NCBI GenBank assembly: GCA_021521415.1
Contig: JAIQDT010000232.1
Coordinates: 1,611,001 to 1,675,000 of the forward strand
Origin: Bidens hawaiensis
Taxonomy: Eukaryota; Streptophyta; Magnoliopsida; Asterales; Asteraceae
Direction of reading: 5' to 3'
Length of the DNA: 64,000 nt
The translations under genes and the position numbers were made by a program. Within the stretch, counting starts at the first letter, position 1. Every line of letters starts with the position of its first letter. Below, piece after piece: positions 55,106-64,000 of this stretch. The notes beneath the pieces are model-generated. The model was not told the origin of the DNA. It was given only the letters and a program-made list of their open reading frames with translations, and made no database searches.

Positions 55106-57062
55106 GTCACACCCTCAAAATCCACTAACGGAGTTTTACCGTCAGAGGGTGTGAACTAACAGGATCGGATTCATTAGTTATAATCAAACCATAAAAACGT
55201 TTACGAGTAATTAATTGCGAGAGCGTAAAACCATAGAAACCAATGTTGCGTCACGCAGGACGACTTAAAACCCAATAATACCAGTTTAAAATAAGTTTGC
55301 ATAATTAAAAGTGTTTCAAGCAATGCATGATCCTAAACCGCGCGCCCGCCTCGGCTACCTGAGAATAACATACTAAAAGTGTCAACACAGGGTTGGTGAG
55401 TTCACGAGTTCAAATAAAATAAAGCGTTAGCGTTTGCGTTCAGCGTTTTGCGTTCAGCGTTACCAGATAGTGTTATGTCAATTATATATCTATAGGTAGC
55501 TAGCCTATAAAACAAGTATTACTAAGTGTGCGACACCGAAGCTGACTGTTTATCATTTGCCTTGCCACCAGGTCTATCCCGACCATGGTATGTGTTTAGC
55601 CAAGATTACACCCACTCGACCTCCAGTCGAGTTTAGCGTTGGGTGGGGTTTGTCAAACCCAGTAGTACTACTCAACAATGACTCGCTATTATCCAATATT
55701 AAACGGTTCGATGTGAATGAAGGACTTTAGTTAACGCGTTTGCCACTTAGTCTTTACAAGTGATATATAATTTATACTAACAAAATCTTAAATGCGTTTT
55801 TTCGGAGTATGTTATCTCCCCAAGTGAAAAGCGTTTGAAAACAGTTTAAAAGGGGTAAGTGAACTCACTGTTTGCGAAGTATTCCCAAAATAATTCACCA
55901 AGATGCGCGTCACAGAAAAACTCTCTCTAGCGTTCTAAAACAACAAAGAGATTTTTCTAAGTGTCGGAATATTATCGAGTCTCTAGACCCAGCACATAAT
56001 ACCTATGCATACAACATGTTTCGTGTTTCGTTTGTGAATCGTGTGTGACTTTAACAAGTGTATTTGTGATACGTTACATGTGTGAGCAATTATTTACGTG
56101 CCATGTATTCATAATGTACATCACTAGCAATTACTCCCCGTAAGGGCAATTTGGTCAACACATAACAATTAACTAGCAATTATTCCCCACGAGGGCAATT
56201 TGGTCAAAACACGATAACAAATTAGCAATCACGTTGTTTCATGCAACTTTCACAAAATTCAGCAACTAGTTTCACCGAGACAGAAATTCTACTTGAAAGA
56301 TTGTACTATTCCACCGATCATAGCATCTCAATTAATTTATCAAAAATCATCACTAAAGCATGCATGTGTTAGGTTTCCAGAACATATTTTATTTTATTTT
56401 TATTCCACATAGATTTCTCATAATGATCAAAAACTACAGCAAGCTCGTAACAGTCAAATTCATGCGCAACAGAATGTTATTTGAAATTCCCGTTAAACAA
56501 AAAATCCAATAAATGCAAGACCACTTGGGTTAGGTTCCTAACTCAACAAGTCAACTTTCAGAAGTGGAACCAACCCAATTGGTCTCGTAGTTCATGAGAT
56601 ATAACATTTACAAAACAACCTAACAGCAGGTCTAACAACTCACCTTTGCACAACGTTTTTGTAAAATCATAAAAGTTAACTTTTACACGTCCAAAAATTA
56701 CAAATTTATATTCTTTAGAAACTAGACTCAACCTAGTTTACTGTAGTATCAATTATCTCAATCAATTTTTAATTTTACACCCTGTTACAGTCAATCAAAC
56801 ATCAACAACACATTCTGTCCAGAAACTGTTTGCATCCAAACTCAACAATTTAACTATCTATGGACCACAAATCATTCATATAACATTCTAGACACCATAA
56901 CTACTATCCATGCATATCAATTACACCATACATACATAGTTAGGGTTTTATTTGATCTCAAACTCAAAGACACAACAATTAACATGCAATAATATCAAAA
57001 CTAGTTATCAAATCATCATCAATACACCATCAAATCAACAACAATCATATGAACACCATACA
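55106..57062. repeat. LTR-like repeat fragment, probably gypsy
   Basis: It begins TGTCACACCCTCAAAATCC, a common start of gypsy LTRs in composites as I recall, and is noncoding throughout. A short direct repeat (ATTCCCC...GGGCAATTTGGTCAA) occurs at about 56130-56155 and 56180-56205. It separates the E pol from the B gag. The right boundary is where gag homology starts, near 57062. Confidence 0.45.
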
Positions 57063-57727
57063 TAGGAAAATTCAAGTGTAGTCAAGTCTTCGTTCAAGAA
57101 GTAGTCATTCTCTTTTAAGACCATGAGAAATGTTGAATAAGAACTTGGAAGCACACTCTTAATAGTGTCAATTTTATCTGTTTCAGAAATTTCCAGTTTC
57201 ATCTTGTCCTTTTTAGCAATTAAGTGAATAAACCTTGTAATCATCTCTTCAACTGTTTCTCCCTTCAATAGATTAAAATTTTGAAACTGAAACTTGAACA
57301 TCACTTTCTTACTCTCAGCTGTGTTCCCCATACTTCTCATACGAAGATGTTGGAATAGAGAAGCACATCTCTTTATGTTACCAACTTGATGAAAGATATT
57401 TTCTGGCAATGCTATAGTGAGAGTGGAATAAGCTTTTGTTTCGATTTCTAAAGCTTTCTTTTCTTCTTGAGAATATTGAGAAACAGCTTTAGGAACAAAA
57501 CCAATAGTATCATCACCAATCAACGGTTCCTTATAAACTTCATCAAGACAATATGAGCAATCAGGGTAAACAGATCCCAAATGTGCACGAAACCGAGGTT
57601 CCCATTTGGCAAAGTCACTAAACTTCATCAATCTTGGACATTTCGAGTGTGAACCTATTTCAGTATCAAGTTGTAACGTTTGTTGCATCAACATATTTTG
57701 AGATGCCAATCCATACATACCGGCCAT
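57063..57727 (-). pseudogene. Element B: N-terminal gag fragment
   Basis: The ATG at 57727 (M-A-G-M-Y-G-L-A) opens about 220 residues of Gag capsid region: F-A-K-W-E-P-R-F-R-A-H, Y-S-T-L-T-I-A-L-P-E-N-I-F-H-Q-V, G-E-T-V-E-E-M-I-T-R-F. It is open and closely matches the gag of element A, where one Gln codon of this stretch has become a stop. Homology stops at about 57063. The rest of gag and all of pol are replaced by 55106-57062. In context it is the 5' end of a minus-strand element with its LTR at 58652-59166. Confidence 0.85.
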
Positions 57728-58651
57728 TTTTTAGAAATTTTAAAATTCTAAGGTGTAACGAATCAAACAACAAATAAGGTTTAACGAACTGTGAACAGTT
57801 GTAGCGAACTGTGAACAGTAAAATAACTAATCAAATCTTAACGAAGTTAAGATTGATCAGACAAAGAATCAGAATTGAGTTTAACGAATCAATCAACGAA
57901 TGACTAAGCGAATCACAACGAATCAACTATAACGAATTAGGTTGTTACAACCATCTGTAACAAACTCTAACACCTTATGCCACGTGGCAAAGGTTGTTAA
58001 GACACAAATTCCAATGTGGACACGTACCACACGAATCTGTTTATCCAATTAGCAAATCAGATGACACGAATTAAGAACTAACACTAACTGGAAAACGAAT
58101 CACTTGAAATAGATAACGAATTAACAGATTTAATGAACGAATCAAAAGAAACAAGATAGCGAATCACCATTTGAATGATAACGAATCAAGTTCATCTTTG
58201 AATCTTTGAATCTTCAACGAGAAATTCCAGAAATCTGGAAAATGATGAACACTAAACCCAGAAACCCAGAATACATAAATTTGTAATACAACCTCGATTC
58301 TTAACAAAATCGCAAAAATAACCTATCAAACAACTCCCAAACCAATCGCGAATATAAAAAACCGAAACTCGTAACCAATTACTCCATTCCTCGAATCCAA
58401 TTGTACCAAAACCAAACTCTGTTTCGGACACAAATCAGAAACAATACCAAATCAACACAAAACCAAACCAGATCTCAATTCCAAATCACAATTCCTTCCA
58501 ATACCTTAATCAACCTCAAATTCAATCCATACACACCATAATTCAATCTATTATCCTCAAATTAATTCAAAATTAAGCAAACAGAACCTTAATTATATAT
58601 AATACTAAATATCAGTCAGCGTAATTGAGCACCAACAGCTCTGATACCACT
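57728..58651 (-). other. Element B gag leader and primer site
   Basis: ACGAATC-type words fill 57757-58195. A near-palindrome TTCCAGAAATCTGGAA lies at about 58224-58239. A C/A-rich stretch follows, then the primer site AGTGGTATCAGAGC (minus, 58651-58638). It is collinear with the A leader. Confidence 0.75.
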
Positions 58652-59166
58652 TGTTGGAACCCGGTTCGTATCAATCAATAACGATAACAGATCTCAGATC
58701 AGTGAATATATGATTAATACTAGATCTAGCTCATAATTATATAGATTAAGTATTGTATATGTATACGTATTATCAGTATAAGTATATAGGAAGTTAGTAT
58801 AATATTAAGATTGAAGATCGAGAGAGGATTTGGACAGCAATTCGATAATTAACTCTCAAAACTTAACTTATGAGTGAACAGGGTTCACTATAAATAGAAG
58901 ATAGGACTGGTTCGCTAACATCCCCTAGCGAACCAGATCCTACTTCGTTACATACATTAAATAAGATGAAACACCCCTGATTTGTTAACATTCCCTAACG
59001 AATCAGGAGTAAATAAGTTTAAGTCTTAGTTCTCTAACATCCCCTAGCGAACTAGACCTTATACATAACGAACTAGAAAATAATTAAACTAATTGTTACA
59101 TTAAATATTAAACAAAAACGTTAACGATAATTACACAGACTCAAGACGTAAAACCGTGCACTAACA
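58652..59166 (-). repeat. 5' LTR of element B
   Basis: This 515-bp LTR begins TGTTAGTGCACGG on the minus strand (59166) and ends GTTCCAACA (58652). Inverted pairs such as TTCGCTAACATC/CTAGCGAACC (58910-59060) lie upstream of TATTTATA (58896-58889). It is related to the LTR of element A and differs from that of element E. Confidence 0.87.
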
Positions 59167-59485
59167 CTGTTCCCAGGTTTTGTGGATACAACAACATCTC
59201 CGCGACTACGGTTTGAAATTTCTTACTACTCCTATTATGATTGATAATTCTGCTGCAATTTCTATCACAAAGAATCATGTACAACATTCGAAAACAAAGC
59301 ATATCGAAATTCGATAACATTTTATACGGGATTTCTTTGAGAAAAAGTTGATTGACCTTGAGAAAGTACATACTGACTTTCAGAAAGCCGATCTGTTTAC
59401 CAAAGCTTTTGACAAATCGCGTTTTCAATTTTTGCTTGGTTTAAACGGATTGAAGACCCTCGCTGGTATCCTTAAACAAGGATGA
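59167..59485 (+). pseudogene. Element D: RNase H end of pol
   Basis: Starting inside the motif C-S-Q-V-L-W, the plus strand encodes the last 105 residues of copia RNase H (L-R-D-Y-G-L-K-F, D-N-S-A-A-I-S, S-K-T-K-H-I-E-I-R, D-L-F-T-K-A-F), with one in-frame stop (a Tyr or His codon became TAA near 59312). It ends at TGA 59483-59485. Element B was inserted exactly here, and the upstream part of D is not in the window. It is nearly collinear with 53737-54060 on the opposite strand. Confidence 0.85.
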
Positions 59486-59574
59486 CTATCTTTATTTTAT
59501 GTCATTTTTTCTTTTAAAATTTATTTTGGTTTTAGGGGGTGAAAATCTAGAAAATACAAAAAGATTGTGTTTTT

Positions 59575-59945
59575 TCGTCTGTATAGATAAAATTCAAAAA
59601 CATTAAAAATTCCTAAAAATCCAAAAAGATTGCTTTCTTTTCTTTAATGTCTTCCGTTAAAATATTTTGAAAAACCAAAAACATTTTAAAATTATGAAAA
59701 TCCTAAAAGAATGTAGTTTTCAGTTAGTACAGAAAAATCCAAAAATCCAAAAAGATTGTTTCGTCTGTATAGATAAAATCCAAAAAAACATTAAAAATTC
59801 ATAAAAATCCAAAAAGATTGCTTTCTTTTCTTTAATGTTTTCCTTTAAAATATTTTGAAAACCAAAAACATTTTAAAATTATGAAAATCCTAAAAGAATG
59901 TATTTTTCAGTTAGTACAGAAAAATCTTAAAATCCAAAAAGACTG
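59575..59945. repeat. Tandem duplication, 186-bp period, with AATCCAAAAAGATTG words
   Basis: TCGTCTGTATAGATAAAA recurs at 59575 and 59761, with about 90 percent agreement by eye over the unit. Each unit contains several CCAAAAAGATTG-like words. Confidence 0.85.
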
Positions 59946-60039
59946 TGAAGTTTATTTTGTTTATAAGAAAATTGATAAAGACAAAAATATTGTGTTTTTA
60001 AAGTTTGTATAGAGAAAAACCAAAAAGATTTTGCATGCG

Positions 60040-60314
60040 TTCGCTGAAAATTATGTCAATTATCTACACTTGAAAGGCATGTACGTGTATATGTTTGGTC
60101 CTGACATTTACTTGTAAATGATCAGGTTAGCAATTCACCTGATAATGGAAAATAGTTGGGGCGTTCGTTATGTGTTTTTAGATTATTTTCTCGCTGAAAA
60201 TTATGTCGGTTATTTAAGTTTGTGAAGCATGTTTGCATGTCTTGGTCCTATTATTCACTTGGTGAATTGATAGAACAGCCATTTATTTATAGACTTAAGT
60301 TAACTGGGGCGATT
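60040..60314 (+). ncRNA. Twin structured-RNA-like modules, element D copy
   Basis: Unit 1 (60040-60166) has the hairpin catttac-TT-gtaaatg at 60105-60120, extended by ctga/tcag. Unit 2 (60190-60314) has attcac/gtgaat around TTG, extended by ctat/atag, and gcatg/catgt before TTGGTCCT. Constant words are as in the other copies. Confidence 0.5.
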
Positions 60315-60546
60315 AAATTTATCTTTATTTTTTTTTTATGCTCCTCAAAATTTTGAGTTTTTTGAAGCAAAAAGAGAAAATGATAGTATATTGATTATCT
60401 TGACCCCAAGTCCAGCAAGAAGTAAGCTTAAAAGAATGTGTGCTTAATTGCATTGGTGCATTGGTAGGTCTTAAAACAACCAAGTAGAGTAAAGTATGTG
60501 ATATAAACATAAAGAAACGCCAAATTGAAAGGGGTGTTAGTCTCTA

Positions 60547-60724
60547 GAAAAGTCTCGGTGAGGATGGCAGAAATGTAATAACCTGTCATACTCAAGCCAT
60601 ATACTTGTTTGATCAACCAAAAATAACATAAAGCAGAAAAGTCTTGGTGAGGATGGCAGAAATGTAATAACCTGTCATACTCAAGCCTTATACTTGTTTG
60701 ATCAACCAAAAATAACATAAAGCA
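60547..60724. repeat. Tandem duplication, 89-bp period
   Basis: GAAAAGTCTNGGTGAGG starts at 60547 and again at 60636. The two units differ at only a few positions. Confidence 0.93.
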
Positions 60725-61619
60725 AATAACAAGCTTTGAGTTTCTGGACACTGTGAGTCTTTATGCGGCTTAATCATCTGGGTATTCATAAGCATGAATA
60801 TTTCACTCGCTTTCTAGAGCAAACCCAAAGTCATTAAACTTGATCACTGCTGTACTTCGTACAAATTTCCAAATTACTGACTTGATCAAAATCCGTTGTT
60901 AGTCATATATGGTTCCTCCCTTGCGTGCGTCTTAATACTATTAAGAAACGGACCCCAGGGGATACAATGTATGTAAGCCGACAGATGGACTCGTGCATAC
61001 TCACTCACAGTAACAGAAAATCAATGCATTGCTCATAAATTTCTATAAAAATAATTTTTGATCAACAATATAATGGTTTAAGTCAAGTTGGGGTGATATG
61101 GCTAAAATCAAATTTAGCTTGAACCGAGATTAAAGGCTGATAGTTTCTGATATTCTGTGCAATAATTGAACCAATTAATCATATCACAAAAACACTTGAA
61201 AGTTTGTAATTAGATTTAAGTGGACAACAATACCAATGACCGACTTAACGCCAGTCATAATATCGCTGAAATATAAAACTGTGATGGAAGGGCAATTTGG
61301 TCAATATGATTCTCTGCTCAAACTCAACAAAAACACAAAAATATGTACTGCTTTTGATAAATAATAGAAAAACACAAAAAGATTATTCATTTTTTATGTT
61401 CGGATATTTCTTTGTAGATACATTCTTTAAAATTTTTACAAAATACCAAAAATATTCTAACTTTCTTTCTTCATATATTATTTAATATTCCTTTAAGTTA
61501 TGTTTCGTAAAAGTAAAACATTTTTAAAGTATTCAATTATCGGGATAAAAGGTTCTCAATAATTCATTTAAGTTAAATTTTTTTTTATTTAATTCATTTA
61601 AGTTAAAATTAAATAAATT

Positions 61620-61901
61620 TTTAATTCGTTAAAAGCGAATTCGTTAAGTATAGATAACGAACTAGGTGATTCTTTAGCGAACTAATTTCTAGTTCGCTCA
61701 CCTATTTCGCTTCCGCACTTTGTAACGAATCACTTGTTCTTCGTTATACATATTTAACGAATCAAGACACGATTCATGTCTTGTTCGCTACTCTGACGTC
61801 ACGAATTGGAATAATAAATTACTTAATTCGTTAGTGAAAGTTCAAACGAATCAGGTTGATTTCGTTAATGGCGTACCTTGGGTGGCGTGTTAAGCTATAT
61901 A
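61620..61901 (+). promoter_or_regulatory. Element D: inverted-repeat cluster and TATA box before the third ORF
   Basis: Pairs such as TAACGAACTAGGTGATTC with TAGCGAACTA and CTAGTTCGC, and ATTCGTTA with TAACGAAT, fill 61620-61880. GCTATATAGG (TATATA at 61896-61901) follows. Confidence 0.5.
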
Positions 61902-62032
61902 GGACAGAAACACGAACCGTCCTTTCACTATTCATCTTCATCCTTACACCTAAAGTCACCTTTTTCAAATTTTTTCTCTGATTTTCGACTTTCGAATTTC
62001 GATCTTTTACGAATATCTTTGTGTTGCTAAGG

Positions 62033-62903
62033 TATAGCTGATCATATCTTTGTGTATTACGTCAAAAATGCTACTGGTTAATTAGACTAAAGATGTGATT
62101 TTGTCCTAAGGGTTTTCACAGCTTGATAAACCCTGATTAATGGACATTAATCGGTCTTTATCTAGTTTATGTATAGTCATTTGTAACCGGAATGTGATTC
62201 CGAGACCTTGGGTAGACCTTAATCAATGATTGATTATTGTTTGCTGGGTTTGATTGAATGACAATACGTTTAGGTTTTTAAACTCTGTTTAATTTACGGA
62301 GTGTTCTTCTTTAGGGTCTGGTGTTAAGTCTCAATCTTAGCACCATGTGTGTCGGATTGCTATTCCGAGTTGGACAAATCTGTAGTTTTGATTATTCAAC
62401 GATTAGCATGAGCTAATTGAATCTGGTTTTGTCCAGATGACCATCTGTGTTCATAATAATTTTGACTTTGACTATGCGAGTCAAAGATCAAGTCTAAATT
62501 ATTGACCATTCGTTAACCTTAGCGAATTGAAACTGCATCGTGTCCAATTCGTAAAGGAAATACACGAACTAGCTCAGCGAATCACTTTCTCAACTAATCA
62601 AATACGGATTCGCTAAATCTGTAACGAACTAAACTTTAGTTCGCTAATATTTATAGTTAATTCGCTACAGCTAATTTGTTAATGTATTTACATGATAGCG
62701 AATCACTTGATTCATTACTGGATAGTAACGAATCAGAGTGATAATCACACGAATGACATTTATTTTTAATTATTTAATTCAATTTAAATTACCTTTAAAA
62801 TTCAATAAATTAGTTCAACCGTCTAAACGCGTAAATACATTAATTACACACGACATATTATACACATTATATATTACTAATACCTTTTCTAAACTCTATT
62901 CAG
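62033..62903 (+). other. Element D: probable leader intron of the third ORF
   Basis: Donor GCTAAG/GTATAG at 62033 and acceptor CTCTATTCAG ending at 62903, five bases before the ATG. A second cluster of GCGAAT/ATTCGCTA words lies at 62510-62750. Length and position match E and, loosely, H and the intact element. Confidence 0.5.
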
Positions 62904-62908
62904 TAATA

Positions 62909-64000
62909 ATGGCTGATCAAGTAAATCAAGATCCACCCGTTGCTGATCAAGGGCAGCAAGAACAACCACCACAAGAGCAACCACCTCAAGAACAACAGGA
63001 TGATGTTATTTTATTACCATTTGATAAGAAACATATCATCTGTGCTTATGTTGATCAAGATGTTGCTGATGTTGCTACGTTTGGAGCTATGTTGACTTTC
63101 TTAAGACGCTCGATGATACATTATGCAATCACTGCTCAACCTAAAGTTTATCTAAGTATTATTAGGCAGTTTTGGGATACTGCTGAGTATGTTGAGGAGG
63201 AAAAACACATTCGAGCCACGATAAATCAAACTGAATTTATAATTGATGTGGAAGTTGTTCGCCGTGTGCTTTATTGTGATGACAATGATGACTATCCAAG
63301 TGATTTTGACAAACAACTGATCAAGGATCTGTTCACTCGGTTACATTACAGTGGGAATGTTGATGAATCTATGCTGAACAAGAATGGTTTATGCCCACCA
63401 TACAAGTATCTTCTACATGTCTTGATTCATTATATGAGTGGTCGTGGTGGTGGTTTTGACCAATGCAGAAGCAGTGTACAATCGGCTTTTGTTGCACTTA
63501 TTCTCAACAAGCCGTTTAACTACTCCGAGCTGGTATTTGATCATTTGACTATTCAAGTTCAGCAGACGGACCAGAAGAAGAAATTCTTGATGTATCCCAG
63601 ATTTCTCAGTTGATAATTCACGACCTTATTCCAGATTTGGTAATTGATCAATCATTGGTGAATGATGTGCCTGACTTAGCACACATGACGGCTGACACAG
63701 TGCGTAGAATGACACTTCATCGAAAGGGAAGACCACAGAACAAACGAATGATTGGTCATATCATTAACCCTAATTATGTATGTCCTTCCGAGGATCACTG
63801 GATTCATGATGATTCAAATTCCGAGCGTGAGGAAAGAGAAGGTGGGAACGATGGTGGTGATGATGGTGGAAATGGTGGAAATGGTAATGCAGCTCTTCGT
63901 GAACAACAAGTTGCGGTTGATGCTGCATTGGCTGCCACTATTGCAGCTCAACGAGAAAGAAAGAGAAAAGGCAAGGAAGTGGCAACTGGTGAGTCGTCAA
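62909..64000 (+). pseudogene. Element D: third ORF, one frameshift, runs off the window
   Basis: The ATG at 62909 (M-A-D-Q-V-N-Q) is preferred over the longer upstream frame because it follows the acceptor-like site and matches element E. A Gln/Pro-rich N-terminus is followed by L-P-F-D-K-K-H, F-L-R-R-S-M-I-H-Y-A-I-T, F-W-D-T-A-E-Y-V, I-R-A-T-I-N, L-L-H-V-L-I-H and F-L-M-Y-P-R-F. At about 63607 a one-base deletion ends the frame. The next frame continues with I-I-H-D-L-I-P, R-R-M-T-L-H-R-K, an Asp/Gly-rich low-complexity stretch and a basic K-R-K-G-K patch, still open at 64000. The domain is that of the 929-codon ORF at 13229. Function is unknown. Confidence 0.82.

Larger units (their letters stand above)
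59486..61619 (+). other. Element D noncoding spacer after pol
   Basis: No gene is present. In order it holds a CAAAAAGATTG array with a 186-bp tandem duplication (59575-59945), twin modules (60040-60314), an 89-bp tandem duplication (60547-60724), and the block conserved with E and H (about 60740-61010). Confidence 0.78.

Overview
This window is repeat-dense plant nuclear DNA. I find no ordinary host gene in it. It is a stack of LTR retrotransposons, mostly Ty1/copia elements of Sirevirus-like build (initiator-Met-type primer site TGGTATCAGAGC, long coiled-coil gag, an extra reading frame after pol), with Ty3/gypsy remnants, one LINE tail and one organelle-DNA insertion. The gag and third-ORF protein style, as I remember it from daisy-family genomes, suggests Asteraceae; that is an impression, not a test.

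Layout. 1-4107 and 16508-17452: an old minus-strand copia element (A), split by 4108-16507, a young complete 12.4 kb copia element with LTRs that look identical, a CTGGA target duplication, and open gag, pol and a third ORF of 929 codons. 17453-20875: degenerate plus-strand copia (F), cut by another plus-strand copia (H, 20876 to about 28720). 28721-33000: pieces of gypsy LTRs with AT and TAT microsatellites. 36255-40540: mitochondrial-looking DNA carrying plastid pieces (ndhC, rRNA-operon leader, ycf2, trnP) and a trnK-like sequence. 41763-42736: LINE 3' end. 42737-47274: minus-strand gypsy 3' LTR and decayed pol. 47275-49708: two 489-bp copia LTRs in head-to-head inversion. 49681-55105: minus-strand copia 3' half (E). 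55106-57062: LTR-like DNA. 57063-59166: minus-strand 5' end of another copia (B), inserted into a plus-strand relative of E (D, 59167 to window end).

The most interesting signal lies in the noncoding parts of the copia elements. All four copies with a pol to third-ORF spacer (intact element, H, E, D) share one grammar even where bases have diverged. After pol come two tandem copies of a roughly 125-nt module whose small hairpins keep pairing while their bases change. Further on (in H, E, D) is a strongly conserved block. Then comes a cluster of short perfect inverted repeats immediately upstream of a TATA box, the same arrangement as in each element's LTR. Then a probable leader intron (donor AAG/GTATA in three copies) contains a second inverted-repeat cluster and ends a few bases before the third-ORF ATG. 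This reads as a separate, spliced transcription unit for the third ORF, plus a duplicated RNA structure of unknown role.

How the genes work together in the intact element: the LTR promoter would give a genomic RNA for gag (particle) and pol (protease, integrase, reverse transcriptase, RNase H). Pol is in the -1 frame and lacks an ATG. The gag stop codon sits in a branch-point-like CTAAY followed by a splice-acceptor-like AG in three different families. The third ORF encodes a protein with no signal peptide or membrane segment, so it is not Env-like by sequence.
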